Shown here one piece after another: positions 48,776-60,067 of a stretch of DNA of 64,000 bases; within the stretch, counting starts at the first letter, position 1; every line of letters begins with the position of its first letter. The DNA comes from Sequoia sempervirens (taxonomy: Eukaryota; Streptophyta; Pinopsida; Cupressales; Cupressaceae): the NCBI GenBank assembly GCA_007258455.2, contig VDFB02270651.1:489054998-489118997 (forward strand), read 5' to 3'. The position numbers and the translations under genes were made by a program. The notes beneath the pieces are model-generated. The model was not told the DNA's origin, did no database searches, and was given only the letters and a program-made list of their open reading frames with translations.

Positions 48776-49686
48776 CATGCAGGAGGTATTCCAACCCTTG
48801 CAATCACTTAAGCGAAGACCTATGATTCTCAAGTAGATTGTGAGGCTTGAGAATGAGGATGAAAATTTTTTAGTTGTAGTTAGGTTGTACCATATTTTCT
48901 ATATGCCCAAGATTAGGACACACCTTTTTATGATCACTACTCTTGTTGAGAGATGCCATTCAAAGACCTCATCATTTCACCTTCCTATCAACGAGGCCAT
49001 AGTCACTTTAGAGGATATTTGGCACATACTACAACTTTTAATCTAGATGGTGAGAGATTCATATGTGATGTTGAAATTGGCACAACAAGCTTATTCCATC
49101 TACTATGGGTTCATGAGCTTAATGTGGATACCAGACAGATCAAACTTAGGAGATACTATAAGAGGATGGACAAACCTAACCTTGGTAATCGTAAGGTTGA
49201 TCATGGGTGTCCTCATCCATAATAGGAAGAGAAGAGGGTTCAACATTGGCTAGGGTGAAATTATTTTGAGGATAATTGAGGACATGACCTGCTATGCATG
49301 GGGATGCTATATTTTAGCTATACTTTACCATGATATGCATCAGGTGGTATATGTGAGAGGTTCTAGCTTATCTACTAGAGTTACATTACTTCACATCTAG
49401 GCTTGGGAGCATATCATTGTACTCAGACTAATCATCACTTTCAAAGACATAAATGAGGAGGATCTTTCTTCTTATAGATATGTTGAGATGATGAAACTAC
49501 ACATAGGGGCCATAGACATAACTTATTGGAAGTGAGTCATTGACGATATGACAGTATTTAGGTGGAGACCATGGGTATAGGTCAAGCAATGAGAGGATGA
49601 TCAACAACATCCGGTTTATGCTTGTCAAACTAGATGGTTGACTGGGAGACAACAACAAATTATAGAAAGGTACCTTCCAAATAGGT
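48776..49686 (+). pseudogene. Plant mobile domain (PMD, MAIN-like) coding region, decayed
   Basis: One frame holds the aminotransferase-like plant mobile domain layout over ~300 codons: a TTLVERCHSKTSSFHLP start near 48933-48985, then NEAIVTLEDIWHIL at 48990-49035. Near 49290-49350 comes a CYAWGCYILAILYHDMHQ block, then AWEHIIVLRLI near 49400 and RYVEMMKLHIGAIDITYW. Stops near 48836, 49044, 49256, 49397, 49534, 49579 and 49591 mostly replace Trp, Gln or Arg. PMD proteins include Arabidopsis MAIN/MAIL1 and many transposon-borne homologues. Here it is probably transposon-borne. The frame ends exactly where a dispersed repeat begins. Confidence 0.7.
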
Positions 49687-49981
49687 GATCCCACAATAGT
49701 GGTTTACACATTTTGGCCAAACTGGACATTAAACTAAATTTTTTTAGCTAAATATTCTCTTTTAGGCATCTATAGTTGCTAAACCATGAGGAATTTGAAG
49801 ATGATGCAAAATAGTGATTTGTGATATTTTTCTGTAAATTCTAAATATTCTTTTAAAAAATGGAATCAAATTACATTTCTTTTCCCATATCCTTCAAAAA
49901 ATAGTTTTTAACAGTAAACACCATTTTTAAAGAGTGATGTTGACCATATATAACTTAACATTTTTTCTATGAAGGATAATT
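49684..49981. repeat. Dispersed repeat, copy 2 (partner 44158-44457)
   Basis: Starts GTGATCCCACAATAG at the exact end of the PMD frame, suggesting it inserted into that coding region. Non-coding. Its right limit may extend further, since sequence to about 50560 shows no other feature. Confidence 0.6.
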
Positions 49982-50560
49982 TTTTGTTTTTTTTTTTAAT
50001 TTAGATTTGTAACTATGATATCTAGCATGTTCATTTGGTTTCATAGTGTTTTATTGAATATTTTTCTTAATTAAGTTTTGAAGTCAAACCAATTATAATT
50101 TAGACATAGGTGGACCATATACAACATAGCTTTTTTGTATGTGTCAAAACTCTTTTTTTGTTGTATGAAGGGCAACAATACCTAGCAAGAACATACTTTT
50201 TAGATTTTTTTTTAATCTACTATTTTTCCACGTGTAGAACAAAGAGCTTGATTTTTGGCAAAAAACCTATGTTTAATTAAACTAAAAAATACATAATAAA
50301 ACAAAAATGCATTAAAATTTGATTTAATGGATAGCTCATTTTGAGTACTACCATCATCCATTTGGCTTTATGAAGATGACTCCATTTTCATTTTCAACCC
50401 AAGCTTGAAAAGGTAGAATTTTGCAGAAAATTGCTAGAGGAAGGGGAGAAGGGAAAAAAATGGGGGTTATAGAAAATCCCCCTTCTAGCGAACCCCCCTT
50501 GAAATAAAATTAAAAATAAAAAACCCATTAAAGTGGGGTTCACTAGAACCCCCCTAAAAT
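49982..50560. repeat. Non-coding insert with two G-run/C-run palindromes
   Basis: Poly-T-rich to about 50215. Then 50462-50498 (GGGGGTT ... AACCCCCC) and 50534-50553 (GGGGTTCACTAGAACCCC) are near-perfect inverted repeats able to form hairpins. The sequence returns to protein-like at 50576. Confidence 0.45.
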
Positions 50561-50575
50561 GTTTTCCCACTAAAA

Positions 50576-53444
50576 ATGCATTATCCCTTCCTCAAACTAA
50601 TTGTAAACCAGTTTTGTGGCATAACCCAGATTGGGTGGCTTAATAGTTTTTGGAGCAACATGATTCCCCTGAAGAAGGCTATAGAGCTATGTATGCTAGG
50701 GCTTAGAGAGAGATTCTTGTTTGGGGCCCCTAGATGGGTCACCAAGTTGCCATTGATGATTTCACATAGCTAGTTCCACTACCTTGGGTGTATCTAGGTG
50801 TTGTCGATGATCTAGGTACAATTTTGGCTTATGAAGAAGAAGTCAATGGTTATGTTGATATATTATTGAAGAGACCTAAAGACACTACTCAAGAAAGACA
50901 TGTCACATAGGTATGTGTAGGATCATGATGGGTTGAAAAGTGGCAATATGATGGGTATGTGGTTGACAACTATTTTCTTACCCAAAATTGATGAAATGAA
51001 AAGGGTTTTTAAAGGAGATTCTCAGCTTTGCACTGATATGAATTATGATTTATTTTGAATTTAATAAGTAATTATTATTCATTTTCTATTCAAATTACGA
51101 CTAAAGTCCTGATTGATAGGCTGATTGAAAAACATCTATAGCTTTCAAACGGTATCATATTTTTTGAATCCAAAACATGTGTCTCATTCTATGCTTCTCA
51201 TACTATAGGATTAAAAAAAGAAAAATTGAATTTCATGAAGTTTTGACCAAGTTAAGGTGGCCAGACATATGAGTTTTTATATTTTTTTAAAATTTGTAAT
51301 AAAAAATTCATAATTAATTATTTACTTGGAAAAAATTACAAAAAATATGTATCATCGAGGCATGAGTCCTCTACTTATATCTAAAATATTATAAAAAATT
51401 ATTATCATTTTATTATGGTTAGGTGGTCAAACAGACACCTACTTTTTTCCCCTAAAATTTAAGTACCACTGCATTGAAATTTCAAATTTTCACCAAAATA
51501 GATTTAAAAAAAAAAACAAACCTAGTAGTTTATAAACTACATTCAATTTTCTACAAATTTTATTCATACATATTTTTGAAATAATATAGATAAATTATTC
51601 AAATTTTTACGTCAAGTTGCCTAACTCTAATTTTTTTGAATTTTTTGCCACTTAAGGGCCTATTTTTTCCATGATGATCCTACACATAACCACATATGAA
51701 GAGAAATTTATGGAAGTGCACATGGATCTAAAGAGGCCAAAAATAAGGAAGAAGGTAGAAAAGTTGGTGGATGAGTATGCCAAGATCAAGGGGTTTATAG
51801 AAGAACAAGTGTAGGAGGTGAGAGCAAGAGAAAAGGGAGAGAAAAGCATAGTAGGTGGGTTCACCAAACCAAGAATTTCTAGAAAAACAACTTCCACAAC
51901 TCCTCCCAGTATCCAAAAGCCCTCTGAAACAACACCTACTATGAATATAACTAAGAGGAAGGAGACTAGTGCTCTGATGAAGGAGGAAACTTAGGTGGGA
52001 TAGGCCACAAGGCTTGAGAAGAGAAGGAAAGATACTCTAGAATCCCACACTACTACTACTATATCAAAAAGAAGAAAAGAGAAAGTTGTAAGAGAGAAAA
52101 AAATGAGTATACTATCTGAAGAAGAAAAGGATGAAGGACCCCAATTGGTCTTGAATAGAAGAATCATTGGCATAAAGAAACAAAGGGTATATATGGTTGA
52201 TACATCTAAAGAACATGAAATTGAGAAGGAAAAGAAAACAAAAATATATGATCCAAAGAAGAAAAAGGAGACAACTTCAAAAAGACCTCATAGTCTAGTT
52301 AATTTGGATGCACTGTTTAACAATATTTTGCATCATGAAATGTTGGGAGAAACAATGACTTTATACCAGTATGTAGATGAGGTGGACAAAGCCACCATAA
52401 TTGAAGCAATAATCAAATACATTATCATCATAGGAGCATATATGAAGAGCATAAAGAAGAAGGTTCCAAACGATGTGTGTAAGATTTTTATGGAGAGGAG
52501 AAAAGAGAAAATAGAGAAGGAGGATAAGATAAGATCAAATTCCTTGTAGAAAATTGGCTTCTCCTTATCTAATGTTGACAAGGCTACATTGGACCAATTC
52601 TATAATAAAGAGTTCAGAAGTAAACAGAGGGATACAACTATTATGGGAAGAGAACAACATCAACTTGGGAACATACAAAGTCAAATAGAAGAAAAGGTCA
52701 CTAATATTGCTCAGTAGTACAACATGATTCCCATTGCTACCACTAGTAAATAACTAGATCCAGAAACTAAAGTTTAATAAGAGCATTTAGTAGGAGAAGA
52801 CATTGGATTTAATAATGCATAGGAAAATATAGATAATGATCATCTAGATATAGAAGAACTAGTGCAAGAAAATGTTGAGGATGAGAAGGTTGCAAAAGGA
52901 GAAATAGGGACCTGAGAGGAAACTACAAAGTATAGAAACTCTATTCCTCTTGTGACATATGATACAACAACAAAAAAGTACACTTTCCCACTAGTAAACA
53001 ATGATCAAGGAAATTTAGAGACATTTTTCCCTCCTAAAGACACAAAACAAGTGGGTTGATTAAGGTGATAAACATGATGTGAATAAAGAACAAGAGGAAG
53101 GGAATGAAGAAAATATGGGAAGAGAAGATGATTATGAGAAGGAAGAAGATGAATACAAGAATGAGAATGAAGAGAATGAGTGAGGAGAGAAGGATATAGA
53201 CAAAGGAAAATAGGAGGAAAAGGAAGATGAATGCAAAGATAAGGATAAGGCCTCTTGAGAAGAAGAAAGTGCAAAGGAAGAAGAGAACACCAGTTGAGTC
53301 TAGAAAGAATGAAGAAGCTAAGAAAACTATGGAGCTACCTAGGCCTTCTGGTGAATCTTCCTCTTGTAATCCATTGAAAGGTTTCCTATCAAAGAAATTA
53401 AGGTTCCAACTGGTAGTTTCATCATAGTTATTATAGTTTCCCAT
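50576..53444 (+). pseudogene. Decayed C-terminal coding region downstream of the PMD
   Basis: A protein-like frame runs 50576-50773, shifts by a base, reaches about 50909, is interrupted by an inverted-repeat element, and resumes at 51692. From there it is very Lys/Glu-rich and low in complexity, with the longest open piece 52103-52549, and acidic Glu/Asn stretches to about 53440. An LLKRPK and an LKRPKI motif flank the insertion. It carries no catalytic motif. It looks like the charged tail of the PMD protein upstream. Numerous stops. Confidence 0.5.
50910..51691. mobile_element. Small terminal-inverted-repeat element, copy B (longer form)
   Basis: Left end GGTATGTGTAGGATCATGAT and the inverted right end (51670-51691, CATGATGATCCTACACATAACC) form inverted repeats of about 20 bp. 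The flanks ACATA (left 50905-50909, right 51692-51696) look like a 5-6 bp target duplication (CACATA if the last C is counted). The body is collinear with 5196-5614 plus about 360 extra bp. Non-coding. Removing it with one duplication copy rejoins the flanking reading frame. Confidence 0.7.
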
Positions 53445-55400
53445 GCAACAAACAATGTAGACTTGTTATGCCTATCATAACCATTCCATTTTATTTCTAG
53501 TCAAAATGGGTCCCCCTTGTGTTTTTTTGTTCTTGATATGCTTGTTTGGGTCTTAGGAGTTGTTCTTTTTCCTCCTAAGTCTTTTCTTCTTTGTTTTTGT
53601 AGGTTCAGAATGCGAGCCAAAATTGAACTTAGAACTTTTGTAAACTTTCTGGTCCTATTTTTGTTCTGGTTCTAGTCCTGACCCTGTCTCTTGCCTTATC
53701 ATTTTCTTTTCTTTCTTATTTGCCTTGGGCTCTTGGGGATATTTTATCCCTTGGGTTTTCTTTTTTTTTTTCCCCCCTTGGAATTTCTTTCCCTTTTGCA
53801 AAATCAGAACTAGAATAGAAACTTAATCCAAATCTTTCAAAAGGTTTTGAGTTTGAGTTTCATTCTGATCCTACTCCCTTTTGTCTATCTTTTATTTTGT
53901 CTCATTTTGTGTTCTATTTTGGGATGGGATTTTTCCTTAATCCCATTTCCCTTTTTTCTTTTTTCTTTTTTTTATGTTGGTTTTCTTTCCCTTTGTTGGG
54001 ATCAAAACTAGAGTTGGATCCAAACCTAGAAATTTTCCAAGTCCCAAATCTGGATTTGGCTCCAATTATACCTCGGCCCCTTTTATTGTCCTTTCCCTAT
54101 TGCAAGACCAGATCCAGATCTTAAATGAAGTATGGAACTTTGACAAAGTTCCTATTTTTATCTTGACTCTGCATCTACTCTTGTTTTACCTCCGATGTAC
54201 ATGATGGTTGTGTACTGATTTTCGCTCCAATTTTTCCCCTTACCAACTACATTAAATATCATTAATTACAACCTCCTCACATGCATAGAATGGTTTTTAA
54301 AACCTTAATCAAGGTTATTTGGCTCATTAAACTTACTCAAAATGTTTCAATGAACAAAGAGTAGAGAGAACTCAAAGAGGAGTGTGATTTGGTTGTGGGC
54401 AAAAGTACGTGAGCAGATCCCTGTCAAATTGTCAACCTTTCTGGTAGCGTTTTGAGGTAGGTGGGTTTCTTGCATTATATTTTTTTTTCCCATTTGTTTT
54501 GTTTTTTTTTTGTCCTTCGCACGTTCACGAGACTTTTCCCCTCATTCTTCGCTTGTTTCTTTTCATGTTGTTGGTGTTTTTGTTTTTTGTTCTTTTTTTT
54601 GTTTTGTTCCTTCTTCTATATTTTCTATTTATTTTCTTGTGTTTTTCATTGTTTCTCTTTGTTTCCAATAATTTTTTCCATTCTTGGTGATGTTTTCATT
54701 TCATTATGCCCTAGTTTCAATTAGGGCTTTCCTTTATGAGGGGTTCTGGTGCCTTACAATTGTTTTAAAACCTTTTTAGGCCCCTCCATTTTTTTCTCAA
54801 CCTTATGGGTTTTGATTGTAGGGTTTTGTATGCCCTAATTTTAGTATGAGTCAACAGGTTGTACAAGTTAGGGTTTTTCATTTTGTGCCCTATTTTAAGT
54901 ACTTTCCCTAGCTTGCTCAGTCTAGTCATGTTGGTTTGGGTGGAGTTGAGCTCGATTTCTGCTTCTCCGCATCCTTTTCATAACTCATGTCCAAACTGGT
55001 GTTGACATGTAGAGAGAATCCACTTAATCCTGATAAGTACCTGGTAGGATTGGATCTAAAAATGAATTCATCCATTGAAACTTCCCAAGGTTTCAATTGC
55101 ATTCTGATCCTGAGTTTGCCTTCGATGTGTTCTAATCCCAGTTCTGATCCTATCAACTTAGCGGGGTCGAGTCATCGAACATTACGTGGTATTGAAATTT
55201 TAAAAATTTTAGTTTCTAATCTAGTTTTGATTAATGCTATTTGTTCATCTCTCTGGTTCCTGATTTTCTTTTGGTCTTGCTCCTACTAGGTTTAAAGCTT
55301 TACTAAGTATGGAGGGTTACCTAAGGAAGAATAGAAAAGTGTGAAAGGATAACACTTGTAAGGATCATTTTCATCCCTTATGTTGGTCTAATCCAATCTT
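53445..55400. other. Pyrimidine-rich unassigned interval
   Basis: Long plus-strand C/T runs (53750-53780, 53950-53990, 54480-54680), with hydrophobic open frames that reflect the T-richness. Loosely repeated modules near 53590, 53790, 53990 and 54090 each pair a pyrimidine run with an AGAMCTAGA/GGATCCA-like phrase. It could be the 3' untranslated part or LTR of the PMD-bearing unit, but no LTR pair was found. Confidence 0.35.
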
Positions 55401-58400
55401 TTCTTGTAGGAATAAACAATGTCAGGGGCATTAGAGGAAGTTTCACAAAAGGAAGGGTAAATTTCCAATAGTTCAAATGGAGTGTTGGCCTCCTATAATG
55501 ATTCAATAACTAGGCCTTTATAGCTATGATTCAGAGATTGGACATCTAACCTAAATAGCTATTTAAATGATCATGAATGTGCATTTAATTTGTCAACCCA
55601 GGGACATGAACTTGAAATGGGTCAACATAGTATGTGCACTAGGAACTCAAAGTAGCCACTTTCATTCTATAGATAAGAAAGATGCAATGTTGATAGTAAA
55701 TTTCTTGGAAAGGAATAACATAAATGTTGAACATCAACATAAACCATACTAAGCTTGAAATTCATGACAAAAATGAAAATATGAACAAAAAACATAAAAC
55801 TACTTCATCTACTTTAGTTGCAAGAATAGTCACAGAATGGAATTCTAGTGGTTGTAGGAATAGTCAAGGTCAGATTCTTAAGTAATTACTAAATAGAAAT
55901 TAATAACTAGAATAAACAAAAATAAAGGATAGATTGGTCACCAAATGGGCCCCCTTCGATGAGTATCCTCTACTACTAAAAAATACTCAAAAGCTCAAAC
56001 CTATAACTTCACTTTATTCATCAGAAAACATGAGTACAATAGAGCAATGTATCACTGAAAGCTAAGAATGCAAGTATAATATTAGATTGTGCAACCTTCT
56101 GAAAAGGAGCATATGATCCTTATTTATACTACCAACTAAGCAAGATGGTCAACTCCATGAACTAGGAGGATGCCAATTTATTGAAAGCAAATAAAATGGA
56201 GAGGTAGTTATGCACGCATGGAATCTAGTCAGACGTGTCAAAAAATTTAGCACAATAGTACTGCCAATACTTGCACAACAACATTAAAGTCCACTACAAG
56301 GCCGTTATATTCAATTTGCATGGGGAATCTCATGTAATTTACCTCCTTTGACCTTTGAATGAGTCCCTTGCTAGATGCTATGGTGCATGCCCAGCTGGTG
56401 GTGTCTTTCTCAATTTAGTATATTGAAATTGTATCTATATGGCAATGTTAGCACACACAATAATTGCATATCTATAACTACCTTAAAGAACATTCACTAA
56501 ACACATGCAGAATTAATGTAGATAATCCATATAACATGCCAGTGTCATTAAAGATTTGCAAAAATAATATTAAGCCCAATGTCTATAGTTCTGAGGAAAT
56601 ATCATAAAAATATCAACACTTAATATCAAGGTCCATGATAACTTCAACAAGAAAATCATAAATTCTACCCAAAAATTAGACCATAAACTAGGCTCATCAC
56701 TCCCCCCAACCTAAGGTCTTGTTGGTCCTCCAATAGGGGAAGGGTTGTTCTTCTACTTGGTCAATGCTCTAAAATTTGCAACTGACAACTGCCCTACATC
56801 AGTGTTTGTTTTTTGTAGATCAAGGTCCCAGTAGAATCTTCCCAATCTATCCAATTTGCTCCACCTCTATCTCTATATAGAAATATCATAGTTGAAAAAC
56901 CTAAAGTTTGGTATGGGTCACATCAGGAGGGGTGGCTGAAAAGTTAGGGGAAGCCAAAATTGTCCCTTTGTTCTTCCAACCTACATATATTTTTCAATTC
57001 TCTTAAGTTTTGCAGCATTGTTCTGGATGGAATGAGGCTCAACCTGTTTTAGCTCATCAATTATCTACATCCTTGTTTCCAATCTCCTCATCTTTCTTTG
57101 AATTTCCTTCTTCAATGTATGCTTCTCCTCCCATTCTTGTTCTCTTCTTTGAATTTCTTTCCATAAATGCATAGCTACCATGTACATTGAGAAATCAGGA
57201 GGTTTATGGATTCCTACCAACATTTTCCCTGGCACTGATGCTTGCTCTCCATAGAGTACTAACTGCAAGGATTCAGGTTGTCCTATCAATTCAGGTTGTA
57301 GGGGTACTTGTTGACAATGATTTTACTCACAATGAACAAATCGAATAAAATCTCCAGAGACAAGATCACGAAGATCCTATCCTTCTTAAAAGATATGGAA
57401 TGAAGACAACCTAAGGGGAAATTCTACATTCATAAAGAAAAGATTGGATTTTGTTCAATCCCAAGTCTTCAATAACTAGGTCATGGTTGTACTAGAGTCA
57501 ATCTCGGGTAATGATGTGATAATTGTTGTTAATCTCAAGGGGAAATTTTTATATATACACACATATATATCTACTATTTCTTTGAACATCTTAAGTTAGC
57601 ATTCCTAATTCCAATGATAAATTCAGACATCATGAAACCAAAATATTTGACATAGAATTTCATATATCCTCACTAATTTCTTTGCTATCACTTAAGTAGA
57701 TTTAACATTAAGCATTCAACAATTTCATGGAAAATAAAATATTTTCAACAAAACTATTTCCATTCACTTATATTTTTTGGAACATTTTCAAAAATATTAA
57801 ACATCTATTCTCAAATAGAATATAAAAGTACTAAAAATAAAAGTCTCTCCTGGTTATTCTCAATGGATGCCCCAAAGAATTAATTGAAACAGAGCAAACT
57901 TCTTTATATTTCACCAAATTGCTTCACAACTATGTATAAAAAAGTGCAAGATTTTAAAGAGAGATGGTTTCATTTATGGATACTGAGTAGGTTCTATATG
58001 GACTCTTAAATGGCGTAGTATATAGTCTTGTTCGGCCAAACTTACAAAACTTGCTACAAAAGATACTTAGATATTTAGTTATCCATAAATCTCTGATATG
58101 AATTAATTTCTACATGCATACAAAGTTTTATGTCAAAATGGTTAAAAAAAAAAAGAAAAAAAATCTTAAAAGAAGTTTTTTCTCTTCCAACATCCACAAA
58201 TTCCGAACTTAAATGAAAATTAAACATCTTCTGGCCTTTTATAGAACACAATGCTCAAATAGATAAGATGAATACATGAGAGGAAATCTAAGGGACTAAT
58301 CTCATCAAGGCATGCAGAATATTGTGACCAATAGGAGAATTTCAATTGAAGTCAATAGAAGTCAACACCAATTACTCGTTGAAGATATTCAAGTTCTACT

Positions 58401-58789
58401 TTTATCTTTGTTGCCAGGAAAATAACTTGAATCAGGATAGTTTGGAACTTCCCATATATTTAGAATGATAAGATCATTATCTAGTTCCTATGCCTTTTGA
58501 TCTACATCATGCTCTTTGTTATTGGTATGAGCTTCCTCGAAATTGGGTGCTATCTACTGCTAAGTATGTGAAATATTGGGATCTTGAGTATTCCAATTGA
58601 ATGCACAACCCTCTGATCATTTTTCCAAAACATTTGACTTGATCTAAATGTAACTCTATTTGTGACTCAAATTTTTCTAATCGTCCATACCCGAGCTTTA
58701 CATCACAATCAATATCTCTTGCAATCACAAAATTACAAATATTAAATGCCTTTAAGCAAATGTGTCACAACATCTCATGTAAATTGATC
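55401..58789. other. Unassigned AT-rich interval
   Basis: No recognised gene. A minus-strand frame at 57065-57289 (74 codons, Gln/Glu/Lys-rich with a heptad-like C-terminal part) is protein-like but unidentified. A TATATA/CACA run is at 57550-57572. Confidence 0.35.
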
Positions 58790-58816
58790 TGTATAGGATC
58801 TAGACTAGATTGCAAA

Positions 58817-59036
58817 TTTTTTTTTATTTATTTATTTATTTATTTATTTTTTTAGACTGCAGGAATTGGGTAGCACGACCCCCTATAAACTGCAGTGCGC
58901 CTGGTAAACTTTTTAACGTGACCGGCGGTGTTGGCGCGACACACCCTCTGGTACCACGGGACGGGGGGAGACTAGAACTCATGACTAGCAGAGCCGCAAT
59001 GGAATTACTTAGCCAACCGAGCTAGGGCCCCCGCCC
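58817..59036 (-). mobile_element. tRNA-derived SINE with perfect 14-bp TSD
   Basis: On the minus strand, a GC-rich head has a pol III A box TAGCTCGGTTGG (59024-59013) and a B-box-like GAGTTCTAGTCTCC (58980-58967), 44 bp apart. A unique body and a (TAAA)n/A-rich tail follow (58855-58817). The 14-bp GACTAGATTGCAAA flanks it at 58803-58816 and 59037-59050. The homologous LTR at 62940-62970 lacks it. The plus-strand frame 58810-59025 is a by-product. Confidence 0.9.
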
Positions 59037-59784
59037 GACTAGATTGCAAAATTGAATGATTAACTTTTACAATGATTATTCCAAGTTAATTAGAACAAAA
59101 TTAACTCATGGAAATAATTACAATAATTAAAATGACAAGGTGATAACAACAGAATGAAAGAAAGTGAGAGAAAGAAAGAGAGATGCAAACAATGTTTGAT
59201 TACGGAGTTCACCAAAAATGTGACTACATCTTCGGGTCCGCTCCAATGGAGTGTGACCGATCCGATTAATCTCCAAATCAATTACAAGAATGCACCAAGA
59301 CCATTTCTTCTAGCACTTTGGCAACATAACAATACCCCGATGTACAAAAATGGCTTCAAAAATTCTCCTAGAACTCCCCTCTATATCACCTAGCACCTGT
59401 TTCACTTGAAAATTATGAGTCTCACACTTACCTCTCTCTCACCCATTCACCCCTTTAAATACAAAAAATTTACTCAATTTGGCTCATAACCAAATGATTT
59501 ACAAATATTTCCCATATCACTTGAAAACATCTTAATCTCCCAATTTTACATATAGATTTTAATAATCTCCCTTATAAAATCTTCAAAAATAATAATAACC
59601 TTTCAAAATTAATAGGATTTTAAGCCTTGTTGGGCTATTTGGTTTTTGGGAGGTTATTGTTTGTTTTTATTTAAATTTAAGGGAGTTTGTTTTTAAAATT
59701 TGGAGGGAAATTGTTATATTTGAAGCATTGGGTTTCCATTCACTTTATAAAAACAACCGATGCCAATCACCTTTTCTGGTGTTT

Positions 59785-59990
59785 CGGTGGTCTATTGGTA
59801 ATTATTTATTTTGGGAGGCAGGCAGTTGGGAGGTCGAACCCCTCAGCCATCCATTTCAAACTGAAATATCACTTGCTTTATAACAAAAGAAAACAAGCTC
59901 CACCCATATTAGCAAAATGACTAGTGCTATAACGGTCAGGCTGTTGGCTCGCCCATGACAGGTCATGGGGTCGAGCCCCACTATACCTTT
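59785..59990 (+). repeat. Two tRNA-like modules inside the LTR
   Basis: Module 1 has A box TGGTCTATTGGT (59788-59799) and B box GGTCGAACCCC (59832-59842). Module 2 has TATAACGGTCAGG (59928-59940) and GGGGTCGAGCCCC (59967-59979), followed by CCTTTTTG, a pol III-terminator-like T run. Both recur at matching positions in the other LTR (63697-63888), so they were in the LTR when the element inserted. They read on the plus strand, opposite to the element. Confidence 0.65.
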
Positions 59991-60034
59991 TTGTTCAAAC
60001 AAACTCAACAAACTCGCCGGAGGATGAGAGATAG

Positions 60035-60067
60035 GCCACGTGGCATGACAAGGAGATGCCACGTGTC
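60035..60067. promoter_or_regulatory. Paired G-box/ABRE-like motifs in the LTR
   Basis: GCCACGTGGC (60035-60044) and GCCACGTGTC (60058-60067), 23 bp apart. Both are exactly retained in the other LTR at 63944-63953 and 63967-63976. CACGTG is the core bound by plant bZIP and bHLH factors. Function is inferred only. Confidence 0.55.

Noticed and set aside
53034..53444. 136-codon minus frame with several apparent membrane helices
   Set aside because: Antisense of a Glu/Lys-rich coding fossil, which yields Leu/Phe/Ile-rich shadows.
54461..54724. Phe-rich hydrophobic frames resembling membrane proteins
   Set aside because: They arise from T-runs in plus-strand sequence; overlapping frames look equally hydrophobic.
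58810..59025. 71-codon plus-strand frame in a GC-rich island
   Set aside because: It is antisense to a SINE defined by a 14-bp duplication, box A/B and an A-rich tail; no protein family.
59788..59979. Functional tRNA genes
   Set aside because: A- and B-box sequences are present, but acceptor-stem pairing and a normal anticodon arm are not evident; treated as tRNA-like modules.
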